Shown: positions 22,875 to 32,979 of the stretch, piece after piece | How the letters are laid out: each line of letters begins with the position of its first letter | Numbering within the stretch: position 1 is the stretch's first letter | Assembly (NCBI RefSeq): GCF_003002915.1 | Contig: NZ_PVTG01000004.1 | Span: forward strand, 186,001-250,000 | From: Geodermatophilus tzadiensis | GTDB lineage: Bacteria > Actinomycetota > Actinomycetes > Mycobacteriales > Geodermatophilaceae | DNA length: 64,000 nt | Direction: 5' to 3' | Made by a program: the position numbers and the translations under genes | Notes under the pieces: model-generated | Database searches by the model: none | The model's input: only the letters and a program-made list of their open reading frames with translations | Told to the model about the DNA's origin: nothing

Positions 22875-24680
22875 GTGCCCGATCCCGTCCCCGCGCGGAG
22901 CGCGACCTTCGCCGCCCCGCGGATCGAGTCCGAGCGGCTGCCCGACGGCCGCCTGCTGCTGCGCTCGACCGAGCCCCTGGCCGAGCACCCCGTCAGCGTG
23001 GTGCACGAGTTCCGGCGGCACGCCGAGGAGCACCCGGAACGGCTGCTGGCCGCCGAGCGCGGTGCCGACGGCGAGTGGGCCCGCCTCTCCTGGGGCGAGG
23101 CCCGGGCGCAGGCCGACCGGCTCGCGCAGGGCCTGCTCGACCGGGGCCTGGCCGACCGTCCGGTGCTGGTGCTGTCGGGCAACAGCCGGCTGCACCTGGT
23201 CGTCGCGCTGGCGGCGATGACGGTGGGCGCGCCGGTGGTGCCCACCAGCGTCGCCTACTCGCTGCAGAGCGCCGACCACGCGAAGCTGCGCGCGATGGCC
23301 GACCTGGTGGAGCCGGGGCTGGTGGTGGCCGAGGACGCCTCCTTCGCGGCGGCGGTGGCGGCGGTCGCCGGCGGCCGGCCGGTGCTGAGCCGGGACGGCG
23401 ACGTGTCCGGCTCGGTGTCGGTCGCGGAGTTCGGCGCCGACCCGACGGACGAGGTGGACCGGCGCTGTGCGGCGCTGCGCCGCGAGGACGTCGCCAAGAT
23501 CCTCTTCACCTCGGGGTCCACCGGCAGCCCGAAGGGCGTGCTCAACACCCACGGCATGCTGATGGCCAACCAGCAGCAGATGCGCCAGGTGTGGCCGTTC
23601 CTGGCCGAGGAGCCGCCGGTGCTGCTCGACTGGCTGCCGTGGAGCCACACCTTCGGCGGCAACCACGACCTGCACATGGTCCTGGCCAACGGCGGCACGC
23701 TGTGGATCGACGACGGCCGCCCCGCCCCGGCGCTGGTCGGCCGCACGGTGCGCAACCTGGCCGACGCGCGCCCCACCCTCTACCTCAACGTGCCCGCCGG
23801 CTACGCCGCGCTGCTGCCGCACCTCGAGCGCGACCCGGCCGCGGCGCGCGCCTTCCTCGGCCGGCTGCGGCTGGGCTTCTTCGCCGCCGCCGCGCTGCCC
23901 CAGCAGCTGTGGGACCGTCTCGAGAAGCTGGCCGCCGACCACGGCGCCACGATGACGATGACCACCTCCTGGGGGTTGACCGAGACCGCGCCGGCGGCGA
24001 CGAGCGCGCACTTCGCGATCACCCGCAGCGACGTCCTCGGCGTCCCGTTGCCCGGGGTGGAGCTGGCGCTGGTGCCGGTGGGGGAGAAGACCGAGGTCCG
24101 GGTCACCGGGCCCAACGTGACGCCGGGCTACCACCGCCGTCCCGACCTCACCGCCGCCGCCTTCGACGAGCACGGGTTCTTCCGCACCGGCGACGCCGTC
24201 GCGCTCGCCGACCCCGACGACCCGGCGGCCGGCCTGGTCTTCCGCGGCCGGATCGCCGAGGACTTCAAGCTGTCCACCGGGACCTTCGTCAGCGTCGGCA
24301 CGCTGCGGCCGCAGCTGCTGTCGGCGTCCGACGGGCTGCTCACCGACGCGGTGGTGTGCGGCGCCGACGGCGACTGCGTGACCGCGATGGTCTGGCTGCA
24401 CCCCGAGCACGCCACCCGGGTGGACGCCGACGGCGTGCCGGAGGACTCGCTCCGGGCCGAGCTGGCGGCGACCCTGCGGCGGCTGGCCGCCCGCGGCGGC
24501 GGCTCGTCGCAGTGCGTCGAGCGGCTGCTGGTACTGACCGAGCCGGCCCGGCTCGACGCCGGCGAGATCACCGACAAGGGCTACGTCAACCAGGCCGCCG
24601 TCCGTGACCGCCGGGCCGGCCTCGTCGCGCTGCTGTCGGCCGACCCGCTGCCGCCGCAGGTCGTCGTCCGGGAGGGCTGA
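22875..24680 (+). CDS. fcs: Feruloyl-CoA synthetase-like acyl-CoA ligase
   Basis: 601 residues. AMP-binding core motifs: FTSGSTGSPKGVLNTH (P-loop), DWLPWSHTFGGNHD, TSWGLTETAP and FRTGDAV. The WSHTFGGNHD block and a truncated, reordered C-terminus (EDFKLSTGTFVSVG) are typical of feruloyl-CoA/cinnamate-type ligases. It would activate a phenylpropenoic or similar aromatic acid with ATP and CoA. GTG 22875 is preferred over 22869 from its spacing to AGGGAGG. No enoyl-CoA hydratase/aldolase (Ech) or vanillin dehydrogenase sits next to it, so the natural substrate is less certain. Its 3' end is only 7 bp from the convergent LLM gene. Confidence 0.75.
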   Translation: MPDPVPARSATFAAPRIESERLPDGRLLLRSTEPLAEHPVSVVHEFRRHAEEHPERLLAAERGADGEWARLSWGEARAQADRLAQGLLDRGLADRPVLVLSGNSRLHLVVALAAMTVGAPVVPTSVAYSLQSADHAKLRAMADLVEPGLVVAEDASFAAAVAAVAGGRPVLSRDGDVSGSVSVAEFGADPTDEVDRRCAALRREDVAKILFTSGSTGSPKGVLNTHGMLMANQQQMRQVWPFLAEEPPVLLDWLPWSHTFGGNHDLHMVLANGGTLWIDDGRPAPALVGRTVRNLADARPTLYLNVPAGYAALLPHLERDPAAARAFLGRLRLGFFAAAALPQQLWDRLEKLAADHGATMTMTTSWGLTETAPAATSAHFAITRSDVLGVPLPGVELALVPVGEKTEVRVTGPNVTPGYHRRPDLTAAAFDEHGFFRTGDAVALADPDDPAAGLVFRGRIAEDFKLSTGTFVSVGTLRPQLLSASDGLLTDAVVCGADGDCVTAMVWLHPEHATRVDADGVPEDSLRAELAATLRRLAARGGGSSQCVERLLVLTEPARLDAGEITDKGYVNQAAVRDRRAGLVALLSADPLPPQVVVREG

Positions 24681-24687
24681 CCGCCGG

Positions 24688-25605
24688 TCAGCCCGCGGTG
24701 GCCAGCCGGGGGAGCACGGCCTCGGTGAACAGACCGACGCCCTCCCGCCGGCGGTCACCGGCGCCGACCGGCGAGAACACCAGCGTGTCCGCGCCCGCGT
24801 CGGCGAACTCGCCCGCCCGGGCCGCCACCCGGTCGGGGTCGCCGTGCAGCAGGTAGCGGTCGGCGAGGGCGCTGAAGTCCTGTTGGTAGACCCCGCTCAC
24901 CCACTCGACGACCTCGCGGCGTGACCGGTCGGCGTCGGGGTCCACGCCGCCCCAGCAGAAGACCGCGCCCCGGACGGCGGAGGGGTCGCGGCCGGCCCGC
25001 TCGGCGGCCTCGCGCACCTCGGCGAGGCTGCGGGCCAGCTGCTCGGGTGTGTACATGTAGGGCATCCACACGTCGGCGAACCGGCCCGCCCGCCGGATCG
25101 CCGGTGCCCTGCGGCCGCCGAGCCACAGCGGCGGGCCGCCGGGCTGGACCGGGCCGGGGGAGAGCTCCAGGCCCTCGACCCGGGCGTGCCGGCCGGCGTG
25201 GTCCACCGGGCCGCCGGCCCACAGCCGACGCAGCAGCTCCAGCGCCTCGTCGGTGCGCGGCCCCCGCTCGGCGACGTCGACGCCGGCCGCGACGAACTCC
25301 GGCGGGTACTCGCCGCCCACGCCGACGCCCATGTCGAAGCGGCCGCCGGAGACCTGGTCGAGCGTCGTCGCCAGCTTCGCGGCGAGCGCGGCGGGGTAGA
25401 GCGGCAGCACGGTCAGCGAGCTGAGCAGCCGGATGCGGCTGGTGGCCCCGGCGGCCGCGGCGAGCGCGACGAAGGCGTTCGGGTGCGGGCTGTGGAAGAA
25501 CAGGTGCTCGCCGGTGGCGATCCCGTCGTAGCCCGCCTCCTCGGCCGCGCGCGCCTCCGCGGCCACCGCCTGCTGCTGGGCGCTCAGCGTCAGGACCACG
25601 CGCAC
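24688..25605 (-). CDS. LLM-class F420-dependent oxidoreductase at the end of the box operon
   Basis: 305 residues with the luciferase-like pattern: EEAGYDGIATGEHLFFHSPHPNAF, RIRLLSSLTVLPLYPAALAAK, LDQVSGGRFDMGVGVGGEY, and WLGGRRAPAIRRAGRFADVW. The GTG is 37 bp after the ferredoxin stop, so it is probably co-transcribed with boxC-boxB-ligase-reductase-ferredoxin. The known box pathway has no LLM step; it may process an intermediate, detoxify an aldehyde, or be a bystander. It cannot be assigned a substrate. Confidence 0.78.
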   Translation of the reverse strand: MRVVLTLSAQQQAVAAEARAAEEAGYDGIATGEHLFFHSPHPNAFVALAAAAGATSRIRLLSSLTVLPLYPAALAAKLATTLDQVSGGRFDMGVGVGGEYPPEFVAAGVDVAERGPRTDEALELLRRLWAGGPVDHAGRHARVEGLELSPGPVQPGGPPLWLGGRRAPAIRRAGRFADVWMPYMYTPEQLARSLAEVREAAERAGRDPSAVRGAVFCWGGVDPDADRSRREVVEWVSGVYQQDFSALADRYLLHGDPDRVAARAGEFADAGADTLVFSPVGAGDRRREGVGLFTEAVLPRLATAG

Positions 25606-25642
25606 GGCTGCCCCTCCCTGCGGGTCCGGCCGGCCGGCGGGG

Positions 25643-25975
25643 TCACGAGCCCTCGGCGACCAGCTCGGTGTCCACGCCGATCCTGCCCACCTTGGACGCG
25701 CCCCCGGGGCTGCCGAGCGGGGCGTCGCGGCCGGGCAGCACCTCGACGAAGAACCGCCGGTTGTCGGCGATGTGCGGCTCGTTCTCCTCGGTGACCCGGC
25801 GGTCCTGGGCGATGGCCTCCACCGGGCAGACCGGCTCGCAGGCGCCGCAGTCGATGCACTCCTTGGGGTTGATGTAGAGCTTGCGGTCCCCCTCGTAGAT
25901 GCAGTCGACCGGGCACTCCTCGACGCAGGACATGTCCGTGGTGTCGATGCACTCGGCGCCGATGACGTAGGGCAC
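25643..25975 (-). CDS. 7Fe ferredoxin (3Fe-4S + 4Fe-4S)
   Basis: 110 residues. Cys spacing matches Azotobacter-type 7Fe ferredoxin: Cys9, Cys17 and Cys50 for the 3Fe-4S cluster, and Cys21, Cys40, Cys43 and Cys46 for the 4Fe-4S cluster, with a spare Cys25. A C-terminal extension of about 55 residues contains FFVEVLPGRDAPLGSPGG. It lies 26 bp after a TrxR-like ferredoxin reductase in the box operon, so it probably carries electrons from NADPH via that reductase to the BoxB oxygenase. GTG start at 25975. Confidence 0.85.
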   Translation of the reverse strand: MPYVIGAECIDTTDMSCVEECPVDCIYEGDRKLYINPKECIDCGACEPVCPVEAIAQDRRVTEENEPHIADNRRFFVEVLPGRDAPLGSPGGASKVGRIGVDTELVAEGS

Positions 25976-26001
25976 GGGGCTCCTCCTGGGGTCGGGGTGG
26001 G

Positions 26002-27069
26002 TCAGGCGGGCGCGGCCGCGCCGACGCCGGCGGGGTCGTCGCTGCTGTGCCCGGGGAACAGCGGCTGGTCGGGGTCGAGGTAGGTGGCCGCGTTGTTCAC
26101 CGCGGTGGCGGCTTCCCCGAACCCGACGGCGATCAACCGCACCTTGCCGGTGTACTCGGTGATGTCCCCGGCCGAGTAGACCCCGGGCACGTTCGTGCGC
26201 ATGGCGGTGTCCACCAGGATCTTGCGGTCGATGAGGTCGACGCCCCAGCGCTCCAGCGGGCCGATGTCGGCGGTGAAGCCGAGCGCGGCGATGACCGCCT
26301 GGGCGGGGTAGGGGGTGACCGTGCCGTCCTTGGCCCGGACGTGCACGGTGTGCAGCCGGTCGTCGCCCTCGAGCTCGCTGACCTGGGCGTCGGTCACGAC
26401 CACCGTCCGGCCGCGCTCCACGTCCGCGACGCTGGCGGCGTGCGCGCGGAACTGCCGGCGCCGGTGCACCAGGGTGACCGAGGCGGCGACGTCCTCCAGG
26501 GCCAGCGCCCAGTCGACCGCGGAGTCCCCGCCGCCGACGATGACGACGTCCTGGCCGGCGTGCGCGGCGAGCTCCCGGACCACGTAGGTCAGCCCGCGGC
26601 CCTCCCACCGGTCGCCGCCGGGCAGCGGGCGCGGGGTGAAGGTGCCGATCCCGCCGGTGACGACGACGGCGCCGCAGTGCACCCGCGTGCCCCGGTCGGT
26701 GGTGACGACGAGCCGGTCGCCGGCCCGGGGGCGCTCGCCGGCCTCGTTGGTGAGCGTCTCGGCCCGCTCGCCGAGGACGTACACCGGGTCGAACCGGGCG
26801 GCCTGCTGCACGAGGTTGGCCACCAGGTCGCGGCCCCTGATCCCGGGGAAGCCGGCGACGTCGTAGATGAGCTTCTCCGGGTAGAGGGCCATCACCTGGC
26901 CGCCCGGCTCGGGGAGGCTGTCGACGACCGCGGTGCGCAGACCCCGGAACCCGGCGTAGTAGGCGGCGTAGAGCCCGGCAGGGCCGGCGCCGACGACGAG
27001 CAGGTCGACGTGCACCTCCCGGCCTGCCGCCGGGGCGCTGTCCGGGGCCAGGACGTCGGTCGCGGTCAC
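26002..27069 (-). CDS. TrxR-like ferredoxin-NADP reductase (YumC type)
   Basis: 355 residues. FAD site LVVGAGPAGLYAAYYAGFRG, an EPGGQVMALYPEK segment, and NADPH site IVGGGDSAVDWALAL with HRRRQFRAH; the C-terminal GDITEYTGKVRLIAVGFGEAATAVNNA is typical. The redox CxxC of thioredoxin reductases is absent, as in YumC-type ferredoxin reductases. The GTG start overlaps the ligase stop by 4 bp. With the downstream ferredoxin it forms a complete electron chain that could stand in for BoxA, which is missing from the operon. Confidence 0.83.
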   Translation of the reverse strand: MTATDVLAPDSAPAAGREVHVDLLVVGAGPAGLYAAYYAGFRGLRTAVVDSLPEPGGQVMALYPEKLIYDVAGFPGIRGRDLVANLVQQAARFDPVYVLGERAETLTNEAGERPRAGDRLVVTTDRGTRVHCGAVVVTGGIGTFTPRPLPGGDRWEGRGLTYVVRELAAHAGQDVVIVGGGDSAVDWALALEDVAASVTLVHRRRQFRAHAASVADVERGRTVVVTDAQVSELEGDDRLHTVHVRAKDGTVTPYPAQAVIAALGFTADIGPLERWGVDLIDRKILVDTAMRTNVPGVYSAGDITEYTGKVRLIAVGFGEAATAVNNAATYLDPDQPLFPGHSSDDPAGVGAAAPA

Positions 27070-28751
27070 GCGGGGCCCCCGGTGATCGGCGTGAGGTCGG
27101 GCTTGGCCGCGCCGCCGAGGCGCTCGATGGCGAGCTCGCGGATGCGGAAGCGCTGCAGCTTCCCGGTGGCGGTGGTGGGCAGCTCGTCGAACACGACGAT
27201 GTGGCGCGGGCGCTTGAAGGCGGCCAGGCCGTCGCGGCACCAGGCCACCAGGTCGTCGGCGCCGGCGGCGGCGCCGGGGGTGAGGACGACGCAGGCGACC
27301 GGCTTGTCCAGCCCGGTCTCGTCGGGCACCGAGACGACGACGACCTGTGCGACGTCGGCGTGGGCGCGCAGCCGCTCCTCCACCTCGGTCGGCGAGACCC
27401 AGATCCCGCCGGCCTTGATGATGTCGTCGGTGCGGCCCAGCGAGCTGTAGTACCCGTCGGCGCTGCGCACGTAGGTGTCGCCGGTGCGCACCCACTCGCC
27501 CTGGAACACCCGGCGGGTCACGGCGGTGCGCGACCAGTAGCCGGTGGCCGCCGAGGAGCCCCGCACCCACAGGTTGCCCGGGGTGCCGTCGGGCACGGGC
27601 TGCCCGTCGTCGTCGAGGATCCGCGCGTCGTAGCCGGCGACCAGCTCGCCGGTGGAGCCGGGCCGGGTGCGGCCGGGGCGGCCGCTGATGAAGATGTGCA
27701 GCATCTCGGTGGAGCCGATGCCGTCGAGCATCTCGACGCCGAAGGTGCCGGTGAACCGCTCGAACAGCGCGGCGGGGAACGCCTCGCCGGCCGAGACGCA
27801 GGCGCGCACGGAGGCGAAGGCGTCGCGGGGCAGGCCGGCGGCGAGCAGCGCGGCGTAGTAGGTGGGGCCGGCGAAGAACAGCGTCGGGCGCTGCTCGCGG
27901 AGCACCCGCAGCGTGCCGTCCGGGCCGGGCCGGGAGCGGTCGAGCACCGTGCTCGCGCCCACCGAGAACGGGAACGTCAGCGTGTTGCCCAGGCCGTAGG
28001 CGAAGAAGAACTTGGCGACGGAGAACGTGACGTCGTCCGGGCCGATCGCCAGCACGTCGCGCGCGTAGGTCTCGGCGGTGTCCCGCAGCGAGCCGTGCCG
28101 GTGCATCGCGCCCTTGGGCGTGCCGGTCGTGCCGGAGGTGTAGAGCCAGAACGCGGGGGAGTCGGCCACGGTCGGGTAGGGCTCGGCGACCTGCTCGGCG
28201 AACTCCGCGCCGGCGGCGGTGAACTCCGCCCAGGTCCGCACGCGCACCCCGGGGACCTCGGGCAGCGCCTCGGAGGTGAGCACGACGACGTCGGTGAGGT
28301 CGCGGCTGCCGGCGACGGCGCTGCCGAGCGCGGCGAACTCCGCGCTGAGCACGACCGCGCGGGCGCGGCTGTCGGTGGCCAGCACCGCGATGTCCTTGGG
28401 CTTGAGCATCGTGCTCACCGGCACCGGCACCGCGCCGATGCGCAGCCCGGCGAGGAACACGGTGAGCAGCTCGGGGCAGTCGCCCATGCACAGCAGCAGC
28501 CGCTCCTCCGGGCGTACGCCGGCGGCGACGAGGGCCGCGGCGACAGCGCGGACGGCCTCGTCGAGCTCGGCGTAGGTCAGCGTGCGGACGCTGCCGTCGA
28601 GGTCGATCGCGGTGATCGCGCGGCGGTCGGGGGTCGCCCGCGCGTTGCGGGTGACCAGCCACTCGGCCGCGTTGAACGGCTCACCGGTCGGGGCCGGCGC
28701 CTCGGGCAGCAGCGGGGTGGGGGAGGAGGGGGCGGTGTCGAGGGTGGCCAC
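27066..28751 (-). CDS. Benzoate-CoA ligase
   Basis: 561 residues. Core motifs YTSGTTGTPKGAMHRHGS, FFFAYGLGNTLTFPF, GIGSTEMLHIFISGRPG, VRTGDTY and a C-terminal PTTATGKLQRFRIRE with the catalytic Lys. The GIGSTEMLHIF block is characteristic of benzoate/aminobenzoate-CoA ligases. It should make benzoyl-CoA, the substrate of BoxB. It lies 131 bp after boxB with a strong hairpin in the gap, and overlaps the reductase gene. A hydroxybenzoate ligase is the main alternative, but the operon favours benzoate. Confidence 0.86.
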   Translation of the reverse strand: MATLDTAPSSPTPLLPEAPAPTGEPFNAAEWLVTRNARATPDRRAITAIDLDGSVRTLTYAELDEAVRAVAAALVAAGVRPEERLLLCMGDCPELLTVFLAGLRIGAVPVPVSTMLKPKDIAVLATDSRARAVVLSAEFAALGSAVAGSRDLTDVVVLTSEALPEVPGVRVRTWAEFTAAGAEFAEQVAEPYPTVADSPAFWLYTSGTTGTPKGAMHRHGSLRDTAETYARDVLAIGPDDVTFSVAKFFFAYGLGNTLTFPFSVGASTVLDRSRPGPDGTLRVLREQRPTLFFAGPTYYAALLAAGLPRDAFASVRACVSAGEAFPAALFERFTGTFGVEMLDGIGSTEMLHIFISGRPGRTRPGSTGELVAGYDARILDDDGQPVPDGTPGNLWVRGSSAATGYWSRTAVTRRVFQGEWVRTGDTYVRSADGYYSSLGRTDDIIKAGGIWVSPTEVEERLRAHADVAQVVVVSVPDETGLDKPVACVVLTPGAAAGADDLVAWCRDGLAAFKRPRHIVVFDELPTTATGKLQRFRIRELAIERLGGAAKPDLTPITGGPA

Positions 28752-28834
28752 GGTGCGCGCCCTTTCGATGCCGGGGGACCGAGCCGGGGGACCGCTCGGG
28801 GGAGGAGGAGGCGGCCGGGGCCCGGCCGGGTGCG

Positions 28835-28866
28835 GCGGCGGCCGGGCCCGGGGGCCCGGCCGCCGC
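28835..28866 (-). terminator. GC hairpin between boxB and the ligase gene
   Basis: GGCGGCCGGGCCC at 28837-28849 is followed after two bases by its exact complement at 28852-28864; two more flanking pairs extend the stem. In RNA the loop must open to about 4 nt, leaving roughly a 14-bp stem. It lies inside the operon, so partial termination or 3' protection of boxC-boxB mRNA is more likely than a full stop. Confidence 0.5.
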
Positions 28867-28882
28867 GACGTGCGCCGGTCGC

Positions 28883-30364
<1,482 letters not shown>

Positions 30365-30366
30365 GG

Positions 30367-32097
<1,731 letters not shown>

Positions 32098-32153
32098 GGT
32101 GCCTCCAGGGGGTGCGGGCGCGACGGCCCCGGGGGGCCCGTCCGCACCATGGT

Positions 32154-32165
32154 GACGTGCTACAC
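32154..32165 (-). promoter_or_regulatory. Shared 12-mer upstream of the box operon (also at liv)
   Basis: GTGTAGCACGTC (minus strand) lies 57 bp before the boxC start. The identical 12-mer is found at 40629-40640 just before the liv operon, in the same orientation. A common operator in the two leaders is inferred. Confidence 0.5.
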
Positions 32166-32168
32166 GAC

Positions 32169-32178
32169 CTTGCGCAAG
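32169..32178. promoter_or_regulatory. CTTGCGCAAG palindrome in the box/GNAT divergent region
   Basis: A perfect 10-bp inverted repeat 4 bp from the shared 12-mer. A second inverted repeat, TGTGG-N6-CCACA, lies at 32199-32214. Both fall between the divergent boxC (32097) and acetyltransferase (32235) starts and are candidate repressor sites. Confidence 0.4.
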
Positions 32179-32234
32179 TGGGGACTTAGTTGTAGACATG
32201 TGGCGCAGGCCACACGACATCCCCGGAGGTCCCG

Positions 32235-32876
32235 ATGCCCGCTGCCGACACCCTGCGCTGGGTCCACGAGGACGACCCGCGGTGGGACGCCGACCGCGAG
32301 CGGGTGTTCGCCACCGTGCCGGAGGGGGTGTTCCGCACCGAGGCGCGCCGGCCGGGGGAGCGGTTGTCGAGCGACTGGTGGCGGGTGGAGCGCGAGGGCA
32401 CCGTCGTCGGCTACGGCTGGCTGGACGACGTGTGGGGCGACGCCGAGGTGCTGCTCGCCGTCGAGGCGGGCGCGCGCGGCTCCGGCGTCGGGGTGTTCGC
32501 GCTGCACCGGCTCGAGGAGGAGGCGGCCGCGCGGGGGCTGAACTACGTGCTCAACGTGGTCCGCGAGACCCACCCCGAGCGCGCGCAGGTGACCGCCTGG
32601 TTCGAGCACCACGGGTTCGTGGCCGGGGAGGACGGGCGGCTGCGCAAGCGGGTCGGCGACCGGGTGCGCGACATCGGCCAGCACCAGGACGGCCGTCCGG
32701 GCACCGGTGAGCCGACCCCGCCGTCCGACGGGCGGCAGGCGCGCTACCTCGCCGAGCGCGAGCGGGCCGCCGGCCGGCCGCGCCCGGAGACCGAGCCGGC
32801 CGCGGTGGGCGCCGACCGTGGTCCGGGGGAGGAGGAGAGCGGCGGCTACGTCGACCCGGAGCAGCACCGGTACTGA
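32235..32876 (+). CDS. GNAT-family N-acetyltransferase with disordered tail
   Basis: 213 residues. The first 140 form a GNAT fold: a VVGYGWLDDVWGDAEVLLAVE strand, the acetyl-CoA loop ARGSGVGVFALHRLEEEA, and a C-terminal AWFEHHGFVAGEDGRLRK. The last 70 residues are Arg/Glu/Pro/Gly-rich and probably unstructured. It is divergent from boxC and shares its 137-bp regulatory region, but that alone does not tie it to benzoate. Substrate is unknown. Confidence 0.72.
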   Translation: MPAADTLRWVHEDDPRWDADRERVFATVPEGVFRTEARRPGERLSSDWWRVEREGTVVGYGWLDDVWGDAEVLLAVEAGARGSGVGVFALHRLEEEAAARGLNYVLNVVRETHPERAQVTAWFEHHGFVAGEDGRLRKRVGDRVRDIGQHQDGRPGTGEPTPPSDGRQARYLAERERAAGRPRPETEPAAVGADRGPGEEESGGYVDPEQHRY

Positions 32877-32943
32877 GGGCGCCCGCTGGACCCTGTCGGG
32901 GACCTGCTTCGCCGTTGACCTGCACGTTCGTCGTCCACAGGGC

Positions 32944-32972
32944 TTGCTCGACCGGTCCTTCGAACGTATGAT
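32944..32972 (+). promoter_or_regulatory. Housekeeping-type promoter of the HNH gene
   Basis: TTGCTC (-35, 32944-32949), 17-bp spacer, TATGAT (-10, 32967-32972). The GTG at 32980 lies 7 bp after the -10, where transcription should begin, so the mRNA would be leaderless. Confidence 0.6.
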
Positions 32973-32975
32973 CGA
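32960..32975. promoter_or_regulatory. LexA/SOS-box-like operator overlapping the HNH promoter
   Basis: TCGAAC-GTAT-GATCGA differs from the actinobacterial SOS consensus TCGAAC-N4-GTTCGA at one base and covers the -10 element. LexA sites before 13E12-family genes are known in mycobacteria. Confidence 0.65.
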
Positions 32976-32979
32976 GGAC

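Noticed and set aside
23075-24607. Long plus-strand frame inside the feruloyl-CoA synthetase gene
   Set aside because: Arg/Ala/Pro-rich composition with no domain; shadow of the real frame.
28801-28866. G/C-rich stretch as a CRISPR or short tandem repeat
   Set aside because: No regular spacer-repeat structure; it is a single hairpin with low-complexity flanks.
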